Positions 1 through 6,223 of a stretch of DNA of 8,742 bases are shown here, in pieces. Each line of letters begins with the position of its first letter. Within the stretch, counting starts at the first letter, position 1. A program made the translations under genes and the position numbers. The notes beneath the pieces are model-generated. The model was not told where the DNA came from, searched no databases, and was given only the letters and a program-made list of their open reading frames with translations. The stretch covers positions 1 to 8,742 of the forward strand of contig CASDQU010000084.1 in the NCBI GenBank assembly GCA_949282835.1, read 5' to 3'. This DNA comes from an uncultured Bacillota bacterium (GTDB lineage Bacteria; Bacillota; Clostridia; Christensenellales; UBA1242).

Positions 1-6
1 TTTCCA

Positions 7-68
7 CGCTATGTACACTCATAGCGCTTCGGCTCTTAAACTTAAAGTAAATTGACTTCGTTCAATTT
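7..68 (-). other. Structured leader RNA, truncated by the window edge
   Basis: Transcript from the strong promoter at 136-165 would run leftward through this stretch. Two perfect hairpins are visible: 7-13 with 20-26 (7 bp, 6-nt loop) and 49-55 with 62-68 (7 bp, 6-nt loop). I find no long reading frame in any minus-strand frame here. It may be the 5' leader of an rRNA operon, a structured RNA, or a long 5' UTR. I do not recognise a known riboswitch or rRNA sequence, and the gene it belongs to lies outside the window. Confidence 0.35.
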
Positions 69-85
69 CTTGTACTTGTCTTTAA

Positions 86-100
86 CTATTTAATTTTCAT
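86..100 (-). CDS. Four-codon mini-ORF (MKIK) behind a strong ribosome binding site
   Basis: An ATG at 100 follows an AGGAGG Shine-Dalgarno (minus strand, at 112-117) and is closed by TAG after four codons. It lies in the leader between the promoter at 136-165 and the hairpins at 7-68. A strong ribosome site on such a short frame could be a leader peptide, or a remnant of a start whose frame has been lost. It may also be only a chance ATG. Confidence 0.2.
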   Translation of the reverse strand: MKIK

Positions 101-135
101 GGTTCTTGCTCCCTCCTATCCGAGTTAGCTCTATT

Positions 136-165
136 ATATTACCACATCCCTTTCTCAATTGTCAA
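136..165 (-). promoter_or_regulatory. Strong sigma-A promoter reading leftward
   Basis: On the minus strand the -35 box is a perfect TTGACA (160-165). The -10 region is TAATATAAT: TAATAT at 136-141 gives an 18-bp spacer, while the overlapping TATAAT at 133-138 would give 21. The initiation point is about 125-130. Immediately upstream lie phased A-tracts (see the 169-205 entry). The driven gene is outside the window. Confidence 0.7.
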
Positions 166-168
166 CTC

Positions 169-205
169 TTTTTTCTATCTTTTTTTATCTTTTTTTACCC
201 TTTTT
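169..205 (-). promoter_or_regulatory. Phased A-tracts upstream of the -35 box (UP-element-like, curved DNA)
   Basis: On the minus strand four A-tracts (complement of T-runs at 169-174, 180-186, 190-196 and 201-205) have centres 10 to 11.5 bp apart, in phase with the DNA helix, ending a few bases from the TTGACA at 160-165. Such arrays bend DNA and bind the RNA polymerase alpha C-terminal domain in UP elements of rRNA and other very strong promoters. The role here is inferred from sequence and position. Confidence 0.5.
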
Positions 206-392
206 ACGATACGCTATGAGCCGTTGTAGACATATAAACGCAGCCAATTTGAATTTTTTGTCTATTTCAGCATAATCTTAATGATGAAACTATTAAAAAA
301 TTTACTTTTATATTAAACAATAAACCTATACATTCTTGTTGTAAGTTTTTTTATTTTTCTTTTAGACAGTTTTAAGTTAATTAACCCAATAC
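206..392. other. Intergenic stretch with no recognised feature
   Basis: AT-rich sequence between the leftward promoter region and the ppdK terminator. I find no reading frame with a ribosome site, no tRNA-like fold and no strong promoter. The only repeat noticed is a 9-bp word at 211-219 that is the reverse complement of 18-26 in the leader, which may be chance. Confidence 0.4.
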
Positions 393-421
393 AAAAAACC
401 GCTTTAAAAAGCGGTTTTTTT
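393..421 (-). terminator. Intrinsic terminator of ppdK
   Basis: A perfect inverted repeat (393-405 with 408-420) contains the ACCGC/GCGGT core and extends into A- and T-runs. Read on the minus strand it is a stem followed by a T-run, about 35 bp beyond the ppdK stop codon. The flanking A- and T-runs mean it would work in both directions. Confidence 0.85.
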
Positions 422-453
422 AATCTTTTACATTATATATTCAATTCAATTAA

Positions 454-3081
454 TTATTTCCTAGGATTTTTGATATTGGCTTGAGCTGCTGCAAGTCTTG
501 CAATTGGGACTCTGTATGGTGAGCACGATACATAAGTAAGTCCGCTGTTATGGCAGAATTCTACTGATGATGGATCACCACCATGTTCTCCACAGATACC
601 AAGCTTGATATCAGGTCTTGTGCTCTTACCAAGATCGCATGCCATTTTAACAAGTTTACCAACTCCTTTTTGGTCAAGTCTTGCAAATGGATCAGATTCG
701 AAAATCTTCTTAGCATAGTAAACATCAAGGAATTTACCAGCATCATCACGGCTGAAGCCATAAGTCATTTGAGTAAGGTCATTAGTACCGAATGAGAAGA
801 ATTCTGCATATTTTGCAACTTCATCAGCAGTTAAAGCAGCACGTGGGATTTCTATCATTGTACCGATCTTGTAAGTAAGAGTTGCGCCTTTTTCTTTAAT
901 GATTTCATCAGCTTTGTTTGCAACGATATCTCTAACATATTTAAACTCTTTCCAGTCGCATGTAAGAGGAATCATGATCTCAGGAACTATGTTATATCCC
1001 TTTTCCTTATTTACTGCAATAGCTGCTTCAATTACAGCTTGAGTTTGCATCTCAGCGATCTCTGGATAAGTTACAGCGAGTCTAAGACCTCTATGCCCCA
1101 TCATTGGGTTGAATTCATGAAGATCTGCAACTGTTCTCTTAAGTCTATCGAATGAAATTCCCATCTCTTTTGCAAGAGCTTTGATTTCGCTATCTTCGTG
1201 TGGAAGGAATTCATGAAGAGGTGGATCAAGGAATCTGATTGTAACAGGATGGCCTTCCATTGCCTTATAAATTCCGATAAAGTCTTTTCTTTGCATTGGA
1301 AGAAGTTTTTTAAGTGCCTTCTTTCTCTCCTCTACTGTTGTAGAAACAATCATCTCTCTTACGGCAGGGATTCTGTCAGCTTCAAAGAACATATGCTCTG
1401 TTCTGCAAAGCCCAACGCCTTCTGCGCCAAAGCCGAAAGCTACTTTAGCATCTCGTGGATTGTCGGCATTTGTGCGAACTTTAAGAGCGCGATATTTATC
1501 TGCCCACTCCATAATGGTTGCAAACTCACCTACAATCTTAGCAGGCTCTGTCTTAATCTCGCCATCATAAATTTTCCCAGTAGAGCCGTCAAAAGAAATT
1601 ATATCGCCTTCTTTGTAAGTCTTCTCGCCAAGAGTGAAAGATTTTTCATCTTCTGCAAATTTGATTGAACTGCAGCCTGCAACACATGCAGTACCCATTC
1701 CTCTAGCTACAACTGCAGCGTGAGATGTCATACCGCCTCTAGCAGTTAAAATGCCTTGGCTTGCTGCCATTCCTTCAATGTCTTCTGGAGAGGTTTCAAG
1801 TCTTACAAGAACAACCTTTTCCTTGTTTGCTCCCATTTCTTTAGCTTTTTCAGCAGTAAAAACAATCTTTCCGCAAGCTGCACCAGGAGAAGCAGGAAGT
1901 GCCTCTGCTATAGGTTTTGCTTTTTTAAGAGCAGCATCGTCAAATTGAGGATGTAAAAGCGCGTCAAGCTGTTTTGGATCAATCATCATAACAGCTTCTT
2001 TTTCACTAATAAGGCCTTCTTTAACAAGGTCTACCGCAACCTTTAGAGCAGCTTTTGCTGTACGCTTACCATTTCTTGTTTGAAGCATATAAAGTTTGCC
2101 TTTTTCAATAGTAAACTCCATATCTTGCATATCTTTATTGTGTTTTTCAAGAGTCTTTGCAATCTTTGCAAATTCTTTGTAAACTTCAGGATTTTGTTTC
2201 TCAAGTGTTGAGATTGGAAGTGGAGTTCTAATACCAGCAACAACATCTTCACCTTGAGCATTCATCAAATACTCGCCATAAAGTTTATTTTCACCAGTAG
2301 CAGGGTTCCTTGAGAAGGCAACGCCTGTACCAGAGTCTTCGCCCATATTGCCAAATACCATTGACTGAACATTTACCGCTGTACCCCATTCATATGGAAT
2401 ATCATGCATTCTACGATAAACATTTGCTCTGTCATTATCCCAAGATCTAAATACCGCCTTAACAGCTTCAATAAGCTGAATTTTTGGCTCTTGAGGGAAT
2501 TCTTCGCCTTGAGATTTTTTGTAAAGGTCTTTAAACATCTTGACAATTTCTTTTAAGTCCTCAGCTGTGAGGTCTTTATCAAATTGAACACCCTTTTTCT
2601 CTTTAACTTTGTCAAGAATTCTTTCATATTTTGATTTTTCCTGCATCATAACTACATCGCTGAACATTTGAATAAATCTTCTGTATGAGTCATATGCAAA
2701 TCTAGGATTGCCAGTAAGAGCGCTTAAGCCCTCAACAACCTCATCATTAAGACCAAGATTTAAAATTGTGTCCATCATACCAGGCATAGAAACTCTTGCG
2801 CCAGATCTAACAGAAACAAGAAGAGGGTTATTTTTATCTCCAAATTTCTTTCCTGTCATTTTTTCAAGTTCATGCATTTTCTTTTCAATTTGGCTCAAAA
2901 TATCATCATTGATTTTTCTGCCATCTTGATAATACTGAGTACAAGCCTCAGTTGTAATTGTAAACCCTTGTGGAACAGGCATACCAAGATTGGTCATCTC
3001 TGCAAGGTTTGCGCCTTTGCCACCAAAAAGGGCTTTGTTTTTGCCGTCTGCTTCTTTGAATAAGTAAACAAATTTCTTCAT
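454..3081 (-). CDS. ppdK: Pyruvate, phosphate dikinase
   Basis: Cytosolic enzyme (EC 2.7.9.1) interconverting ATP + phosphate + pyruvate and AMP + pyrophosphate + phosphoenolpyruvate; in anaerobes it serves PPi-linked glycolysis or PEP formation. The 875-aa length matches the clostridial enzyme. The N-terminal ATP-grasp domain covers roughly residues 1-340. The swivelling phosphohistidine domain carries GGMTSHAAVVARG with the catalytic His near residue 454. The C-terminal TIM barrel binds pyruvate/PEP and has SFGTNDLTQM and the acid/base Cys near 830 in GICGEHGGD. The start at 3081 (MKKFVYLF) is preferred over an upstream in-frame ATG because AAAGGAG lies just upstream of it. The gene appears monocistronic, with its own promoter at 3110-3138 and terminator at 393-421. 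All key motifs are intact. Family assignment is certain; the direction of flux cannot be told. Confidence 0.97.
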   Translation of the reverse strand: MKKFVYLFKEADGKNKALFGGKGANLAEMTNLGMPVPQGFTITTEACTQYYQDGRKINDDILSQIEKKMHELEKMTGKKFGDKNNPLLVSVRSGARVSMPGMMDTILNLGLNDEVVEGLSALTGNPRFAYDSYRRFIQMFSDVVMMQEKSKYERILDKVKEKKGVQFDKDLTAEDLKEIVKMFKDLYKKSQGEEFPQEPKIQLIEAVKAVFRSWDNDRANVYRRMHDIPYEWGTAVNVQSMVFGNMGEDSGTGVAFSRNPATGENKLYGEYLMNAQGEDVVAGIRTPLPISTLEKQNPEVYKEFAKIAKTLEKHNKDMQDMEFTIEKGKLYMLQTRNGKRTAKAALKVAVDLVKEGLISEKEAVMMIDPKQLDALLHPQFDDAALKKAKPIAEALPASPGAACGKIVFTAEKAKEMGANKEKVVLVRLETSPEDIEGMAASQGILTARGGMTSHAAVVARGMGTACVAGCSSIKFAEDEKSFTLGEKTYKEGDIISFDGSTGKIYDGEIKTEPAKIVGEFATIMEWADKYRALKVRTNADNPRDAKVAFGFGAEGVGLCRTEHMFFEADRIPAVREMIVSTTVEERKKALKKLLPMQRKDFIGIYKAMEGHPVTIRFLDPPLHEFLPHEDSEIKALAKEMGISFDRLKRTVADLHEFNPMMGHRGLRLAVTYPEIAEMQTQAVIEAAIAVNKEKGYNIVPEIMIPLTCDWKEFKYVRDIVANKADEIIKEKGATLTYKIGTMIEIPRAALTADEVAKYAEFFSFGTNDLTQMTYGFSRDDAGKFLDVYYAKKIFESDPFARLDQKGVGKLVKMACDLGKSTRPDIKLGICGEHGGDPSSVEFCHNSGLTYVSCSPYRVPIARLAAAQANIKNPRK

Positions 3082-3109
3082 AAATTTCTCCTTTTTAAAC
3101 ATCAAATTA

Positions 3110-3138
3110 AATATAGCATATTAAAAAAAAATATCCAA
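3110..3138 (-). promoter_or_regulatory. ppdK promoter with extended -10
   Basis: On the minus strand TTGGAT (3133-3138), a 17-bp spacer and TGCTATATT (TATATT at 3110-3115 with the upstream TG of an extended -10). Initiation near 3103 would leave a leader of about 20 nt holding the AAAGGAG site of ppdK. The -35 box is the 3' arm of the recO terminator hairpin, so the two signals share the same bases. Confidence 0.6.
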
Positions 3139-3158
3139 ATAAATTGGATAGTTTTTTT
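3123..3158 (-). terminator. Intrinsic terminator downstream of recO
   Basis: A 7-bp perfect stem (3132-3138 with 3144-3150, 5-nt loop) is followed on the minus strand by nine T, and on the plus strand by seven T after one G. It ends the yqzL-recO transcript about 75 bp past the recO stop. The stem is AT-rich, so it may be leaky, which would let some transcription run into ppdK. Confidence 0.65.
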
Positions 3159-3230
3159 ATTTATATTTTAATTTTTTACCCCTTTAAACTTTGATTTGTT
3201 CTCTATCCTATATTATATAGAAACGATTAA

Positions 3231-3941
3231 TCATAATAACTTAAGTATACTATAACCTGTTTTCCATTCAAAATTTTTACTTAATATGTGAAAAGCTTGA
3301 ATTTCACCCTGTCCGCCCAATTTTACACTGCCAAGACGGTCGTACTCTGTTTGCTCTAGAATTTTCAAAGCACTAAATGCACTTTGACTTACATTGTCGC
3401 AACATTGTGTTTTACAAGCAGGACAGACAAGCTCTCCAACATCATAATTAAAGTACGCCTTGCTAAGCCTTGCTCCGCAAGAAGAGCAACAATTAGACAA
3501 AAAATAATACCCGCTTATTTTAAAATATGTAAGCAAAAATTTATCAATAACATAGTACTTTGCCACTTTGTCGTAACAAAGACATTTTAGAGCTTTCACT
3601 ATCTCAATAAAAAGAATAGGATTGCTTTCTAATGCGACCTTATTTACAATATCAAGTATTGCACAGGCCTCATAGTATTTTTCAATATCTTTTGATAGAT
3701 TGTAAAAATTGTCTATAATTTCACATGAAGTAACTATATTAGAAGCGCCATTTTCTACAAGCATATATTCTCCAAAGCAAAATAATTCTTTTGCCGACTT
3801 AAGTTTTGCCTTTTCTCCTCTCACTCCTTTAAAAGATACGGCCATTCTGCCTCGCTCTAAAGTATAGAGATTTACAAGCTTGTCCTTCTCTTTTATATTC
3901 ACACCGCCAAGTACGATGCCTTTTACCTTTGTTGTTGGCAT
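3231..3941 (-). CDS. recO: DNA repair protein RecO
   Basis: RecO works with RecF and RecR in the RecFOR pathway: it binds single-stranded DNA and SSB, anneals strands and helps load RecA at gaps. The 236-aa protein has the family layout: an N-terminal OB fold (about 1-80, with KVKGIVLGGVNIKEKDKLV and YTLERGRMAVSFKGVR), a helical middle, and a zinc finger with Cys152, Cys155, Cys173 and Cys176 (CSSC and CPAC). The C-terminal helix follows. It starts 13 bp after the stop of the YqzL-like gene, and its own ribosome site is weak, so translation is probably coupled to that gene. In Bacillota recO commonly sits beside era, yqzL and glycyl-tRNA synthetase or PPDK-related genes, which fits ppdK following here. 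No truncation is seen. Confidence 0.93.
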   Translation of the reverse strand: MPTTKVKGIVLGGVNIKEKDKLVNLYTLERGRMAVSFKGVRGEKAKLKSAKELFCFGEYMLVENGASNIVTSCEIIDNFYNLSKDIEKYYEACAILDIVNKVALESNPILFIEIVKALKCLCYDKVAKYYVIDKFLLTYFKISGYYFLSNCCSSCGARLSKAYFNYDVGELVCPACKTQCCDNVSQSAFSALKILEQTEYDRLGSVKLGGQGEIQAFHILSKNFEWKTGYSILKLL

Positions 3942-3954
3942 AATAATTCTCTAT

Positions 3955-4113
3955 TTATCCCCTTTCCACATCAAGATTTTGTTCTTTTACAAGACGGTCA
4001 TATTTTGCAAGGCATTTTATAAACTCGCGGGCATCATTAATCTCTCCAGTTATCTGGAAAATCTCCCACGCATCCAAAAAATCACGCTTTGCTTTTTGTA
4101 AGTCTGTTTCCAT
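3955..4113 (-). CDS. yqzL: YqzL-like small protein upstream of recO
   Basis: A 52-aa frame starting at ATG 4113 behind AAGGAGG, a near-perfect ribosome site. It holds the pattern W-x-x-F-x-x-TG-x-I (WEIFQITGEI, residues 16-25), followed by a lysine- and acid-rich helix. That pattern, the size and the place directly before recO fit the YqzL family of Bacillota, small cytosolic proteins of unknown function. It forms a two-gene operon with recO from the promoter at 4136-4165. The N-terminal ten residues and the tail are not typical as far as I remember, so the family call rests on the core motif and synteny. That it is a real gene is well supported by the ribosome site and the spacing to recO. 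Confidence 0.65.
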   Translation of the reverse strand: METDLQKAKRDFLDAWEIFQITGEINDAREFIKCLAKYDRLVKEQNLDVERG

Positions 4114-4135
4114 GGCGCACCTCCTTGTTAGTATT

Positions 4136-4165
4136 AGTATATACCAAAAATTTTAATTTGAGCAA
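4136..4165 (-). promoter_or_regulatory. Promoter of the yqzL-recO operon
   Basis: On the minus strand TTGCTC (4160-4165), an 18-bp spacer and TATACT (4136-4141). Initiation around 4129 leaves a very short leader carrying the AAGGAGG site of the 52-aa gene. Confidence 0.55.
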
Positions 4166-4213
4166 CATTTTTTCAAATTATTTTGCCTTCTTTGTCGACT
4201 TATTAAATTAACT

Positions 4214-4255
4214 AAAAAAGGCCGATATTTGACATAATTTGTCAAACAATCAGCC
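4214..4255 (-). terminator. Terminator of the 45-aa orphan gene
   Basis: A long stem on the minus strand: GGCTGAT with ATCGGCC (4249-4255 with 4220-4226, one G-U pair), then TTTGACA with TGTCAAA further in, followed by six T (4214-4219). It lies about 45 bp after the stop of the orphan gene and separates it from the yqzL-recO operon. Confidence 0.8.
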
Positions 4256-4299
4256 ATTTAAAGCAAAATAAAGATAATAGTGATTATTTAATATCTTTC

Positions 4300-4437
4300 T
4301 CAATTTGTCCGATTTATAATGACAGTGCCTGTCGAGGCATTATCAATGATATTAATAAGTCTTAACCTACAATTAAAAATAGGCAATGGATAATTAAAAC
4401 CTCCCCAACACTGATTAAAATTAAGATTGCAAGGCAT
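4300..4437 (-). CDS. 45-aa orphan protein with a paralogue at the right edge
   Basis: ATG at 4437 behind AAAAGGAG with five bases spacing; TGA at 4300-4302. The protein starts MPCNLNFNQC, has a Cys, Trp and Gly-rich segment, then YPLPIFNC, and a tail rich in Ile, Asn and Thr. It has three cysteines (3, 10 and 23) and no evident signal peptide or membrane helix. A homologous start, MPCNLNFNEC with later FPVPIFN, appears on the plus strand at 8677-8742, and conservation at fixed positions supports real coding in both. The 15 bases ending in the ribosome site are also similar between the two copies. It has its own terminator at 4214-4255 and is divergent from the tRNA gene. I do not recognise the family; cysteine spacing could suggest metal or thiol chemistry, but that is speculation. 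Confidence 0.75.
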   Translation of the reverse strand: MPCNLNFNQCWGGFNYPLPIFNCRLRLINIIDNASTGTVIINRTN

Positions 4438-4526
4438 GTTAACTCCTTTTATAGCCCTCTAATTTAAAGTATGACAGTTGGCAGAATTTTGCTAAAAAAT
4501 AAATTTAATAAAAATAGGAAAATATG

Positions 4527-4555
4527 TTGACAACGGCCATTTTTTTTGATATATT
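4527..4555 (+). promoter_or_regulatory. Promoter of tRNA-Val
   Basis: Perfect TTGACA (4527-4532), 17-bp spacer and TATATT (4550-4555), with TG at 4547-4548 making an extended -10. The predicted start at about 4562 lies four bases before the mature tRNA end, as is usual for a strong monocistronic tRNA gene. Confidence 0.85.
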
Positions 4556-4565
4556 ATGAAAGCAT

Positions 4566-4641
4566 GGAAGTTTAGCTCAGCTGGGAGAGCATCTGCCTTA
4601 CAAGCAGAGGGTCATAGGTTCGAGCCCTATAACTTCCACCA
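4566..4641 (+). tRNA. tRNA-Val (anticodon UAC), host of the integration site
   Basis: A complete 76-nt cloverleaf. Acceptor arm GGAAGTT with AACTTCC; D arm GCTC with GAGC; anticodon stem TCTGC with GCAGA around CTTACAA, anticodon TAC at 4599-4601; T arm ATAGG with CCTAT around TTCGAGC; encoded ACCA at 4638-4641. UAC reads valine codons GUA and, with wobble, others. Its segment from the end of the anticodon stem to CCA (4596-4641) is repeated exactly at 8229-8274. The present 3' part was therefore supplied by the integrated element and the gene stays functional. Confidence 0.97.
4596..4641. repeat. attL: 46-bp att core inside tRNA-Val
   Basis: Identical over 46 bp to 8229-8274. Outside this block the two sites diverge at once (4595 G against 8228 A; 4642 C against 8275 A). 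It covers anticodon loop to CCA, the part of tRNA genes often used by tyrosine recombinases; the crossover is probably in or near the anticodon loop. Confidence 0.9.
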
Positions 4642-4655
4642 CTTGTGCTTTAAAT

Positions 4656-4694
4656 GGGTTCTATATCACAAGATATAGAGCCTATTTTTATTTT
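4656..4694 (+). terminator. Element-borne terminator for tRNA-Val
   Basis: An 11-bp stem (4657-4667 with 4672-4682, one T-G pair, 4-nt loop ACAA) followed by a T-rich run. It lies just past the tRNA, inside the element, and overlaps the end of int. It replaces the original tRNA terminator, which was displaced to 8275-8302 when the element integrated. Confidence 0.75.
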
Positions 4695-5700
4695 AAGTCA
4701 AATTTTTGTCGTCAAAATTGTCGTCAAATTCATAGTAAAGTTTATTGTATATTTTGTATATGTTGTCCTTTGTTACATCATTTTCAAGATATGTGTAAAT
4801 ATTGTTTGTGGTGGTTATATTTGCATGCCCTAAATATTGTTGCCTTTGCTTGTCTTTATAGCCTAAGTAAAAAAGGTTTGTTGCTGTTGTATGTCTTAAG
4901 GCATGCAAAGTTTTATTTATATTTAAGTTTTTCAAAATCTCTGTAACTTGTTTTGTCACATAATCACTTGTAAAATTAAAATATGGCTTGCATGTATTGT
5001 GTGCTTTTAGGTATTCAATCATATCTCTAGATATTTTAATATCTCTTTGTGCGTTTTGTGTTTTAGTTCCGTTTATATGCAGAATTTGCTTGTCTTCGTC
5101 AATATCTTCCATTTTGAAAGATAAGGTTTCATTTCTTCTACTGCCTATGATTAAACTAAAATACATAAATGCCTCTAGTTTATGCCCTTTTATTGCCTTC
5201 AAAAGCTTTTCTTGCTCTTTTATTGTAAGTGGTTTTATAATCTCTTTATTGGCTTTTTTAGGCAATTTTAGGGCTGTTGTAGGGTTTATTGATATATATC
5301 TATTCGAATATGCATAATTAAAAATAGCTTTTAAATGTTGCATTAAAATTTCTTGCATTCTTCTTTTATCATGGAATTTGTTTATAAATAGCTGAAGGTC
5401 TTTAAAAGTTATTTTGTTTATGCTTTTGTTTTGGAAACTAGGTATGATATGTTTGTTTAGTGTGGTATTATAGTTTGCTTTTGCTGAGGCTTTTATATAT
5501 GGCTCTTTAAAATTGTGATACCATTCTAAAACAATATTTTTAAACAAGCGCATATTTTTAATTGATTTTGTTTTTTGTTTCAGTTCTCTGATTTCGTTTT
5601 CAAGTTCTTTTTTAGTTGGTTTGATTATGTATATTCTTTCGTTGTTTATCATTTTAGAATATTCATATCTACCGTCTTTGCGTTTATATACATTTTTCAT
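4693..5700 (-). CDS. int: Site-specific tyrosine recombinase (integrase)
   Basis: Catalyses integration into, and with helper factors excision from, the tRNA-Val site. Counting from the ATG at 5700 the protein is 335 aa, normal for the phage integrase family. A short N-terminal arm-binding region with an aromatic/basic pattern (YKRKDGRYEY) comes first, then the core-binding SAM-like domain (about 50-145) and the catalytic domain. Catalytic residues are visible: Arg in GSRRNE (near 188), Lys in NGTKTQ (near 213), HALRHT (His 266, Arg 269), LGH (His 292) and nucleophile Tyr in NNIYTY (near 302). The ATG at 5700 is chosen over the TTG at 5757 because AAAAGGAG precedes it. The frame nevertheless stays open for about 40 codons upstream. 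The last codons (FDDNFDDKNLT) overlap the left arm motif. Expression is probably controlled by the hairpins at 5702-5730 and 5759-5788. Confidence 0.93.
   Translation of the reverse strand: MKNVYKRKDGRYEYSKMINNERIYIIKPTKKELENEIRELKQKTKSIKNMRLFKNIVLEWYHNFKEPYIKASAKANYNTTLNKHIIPSFQNKSINKITFKDLQLFINKFHDKRRMQEILMQHLKAIFNYAYSNRYISINPTTALKLPKKANKEIIKPLTIKEQEKLLKAIKGHKLEAFMYFSLIIGSRRNETLSFKMEDIDEDKQILHINGTKTQNAQRDIKISRDMIEYLKAHNTCKPYFNFTSDYVTKQVTEILKNLNINKTLHALRHTTATNLFYLGYKDKQRQQYLGHANITTTNNIYTYLENDVTKDNIYKIYNKLYYEFDDNFDDKNLT
4709..4725. repeat. Left arm-type site candidate
   Basis: 17-bp TCGTCAAAATTGTCGTC, two TCGTC units 12 bp apart, identical to 8134-8150 near the right end. It lies in the last codons of int. 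Direct repeats just inside both ends fit the arm-type sites bound by the N-terminal domain of tyrosine integrases; that use is inferred. Confidence 0.55.
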
Positions 5701-5701
5701 G

Positions 5702-5730
5702 TCGTCAACTCCTTTTGTTTTGGTTGACGA
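5702..5730 (-). promoter_or_regulatory. Inverted TCGTCAAC pair enclosing the integrase ribosome site
   Basis: Perfect 8-bp arms (5702-5709 and 5723-5730) around a 13-nt loop that contains most of the AAAAGGAG ribosome site of int, two bases before the ATG. In RNA it could mask initiation. As DNA it carries the same TCGTCAA word as the presumed arm sites, so the integrase might bind here and limit its own synthesis. Both are inferences. Confidence 0.45.
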
Positions 5731-5758
5731 TTTTTCATTTTGGGAATTGTCTATCAAT

Positions 5759-5788
5759 AAAAAAGGTTTATGATTTTCTTCATAACCT
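5759..5788 (-). terminator. Terminator-like hairpin between the repressor unit and int
   Basis: On the minus strand AGGTTATGA (5780-5788) pairs with the segment at 5764-5773 (one bulged base, 6-nt loop), followed by six T. It sits one base after the stop codon of the 18-codon ORF and about 60 bp before the integrase ATG. Transcription from the repressor promoter should end here unless the hairpin is prevented from forming. Confidence 0.55.
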
Positions 5789-5845
5789 TCAATAGCTACT
5801 TGTATTAGCCCTAAATGTTTTTATATATTCGATAAGTTCTTTCAT
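5789..5845 (-). CDS. 18-codon ORF, possible leader peptide of int
   Basis: ATG at 5845 behind AGAGGAG with good spacing; the ribosome site overlaps the last codons of the XRE gene, which ends 3 bp upstream of this ATG. The peptide begins MKELIEYIKTF and stops at TGA 5789-5791, directly before the hairpin at 5759-5788. A ribosome finishing here would cover the hairpin's first arm. Alternatively the frame is broken: shifting +1 after about codon 11 enters a frame that is open through to the integrase start (continuing LGLIQVAIEGYEEN). It could therefore be a leader peptide, a decayed small gene, or part of a longer integrase made by frameshifting. I cannot choose between these from sequence. 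Confidence 0.4.
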   Translation of the reverse strand: MKELIEYIKTFRANTSSY

Positions 5846-5847
5846 GC

Positions 5848-6204
5848 TTAACTCCTCTTGGTGTATAGGTTTATTATTCTTTGTTTTTCTTCTTCTGCCG
5901 CTTTCAGCCCTATTATATATGCTTCAACTTTCTGACAAGCATATTCTTGTAAATTTTTAATTTCTTCAATGATTTTTAGTTGTGTGTCAGAAAATTGGCT
6001 TTTATCAATGAGATAAGGCGTTTCATGTCCGACCAGGTTGTCGATTGTTGTGTGGAAATATTCAGCAAGTTTTTTTAATGTTTCGATATCAGGGTCAGTT
6101 CTTCCTGTTTCATATCCACTGTAGCCCGTTTGCGACATATTCAAAAAGTCAGCTACTTCTTTTTGGCTTTTTTTTGCTTGTTGTCTTAGTTCTTTGATTT
6201 TCAT
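5848..6204 (-). CDS. XRE-family transcriptional repressor of the element
   Basis: A 118-aa cytosolic DNA-binding protein. Residues 3-58 form a Cro/CI-type helix-turn-helix domain: KELRQQAKKSQKEVADFLNM, then SQTGYSGYETGRTDPD with the recognition helix near 24-33, then ETLKKLAEYFHTTIDNLVG. The remainder (about 68-118) is helical and charged and probably dimerises; it lacks the HExxH protease pattern and the CI-type self-cleavage domain. Start at 6204 follows GGAGG. It is transcribed from 6224-6253, divergent from the small-gene operon, with operator-like repeats between them. The likely role is a lysogenic-type switch that represses the divergent operon and its own gene. The relieving signal is not visible. 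Confidence 0.88.
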   Translation of the reverse strand: MKIKELRQQAKKSQKEVADFLNMSQTGYSGYETGRTDPDIETLKKLAEYFHTTIDNLVGHETPYLIDKSQFSDTQLKIIEEIKNLQEYACQKVEAYIIGLKAAEEEKQRIINLYTKRS

Positions 6205-6223
6205 TTTTTTTACCTCCGTTAAA

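Noticed and set aside
1..130. 5' end of an rRNA gene read leftward
   Set aside because: The promoter would fit, but I cannot match the leader or the first bases to conserved 16S, 23S or 5S sequence.
1198..1668. 156-codon plus-strand frame inside ppdK
   Set aside because: Antisense shadow of a conserved enzyme gene; no ribosome site and no plausible protein composition.
4475..4500. Sporulation sigma (CATA-NNN-TA) -10 upstream of the 45-aa orphan gene
   Set aside because: The sequence CATACTTTA fits by eye, but no matching -35 is clear and the paralogue at 8677 lacks it.
4988..5317. 109-codon plus-strand frame inside int
   Set aside because: Antisense to the catalytic domain of the integrase; no ribosome site. 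Its Cys/Ser/Leu/Phe-rich composition is typical of antisense translation.
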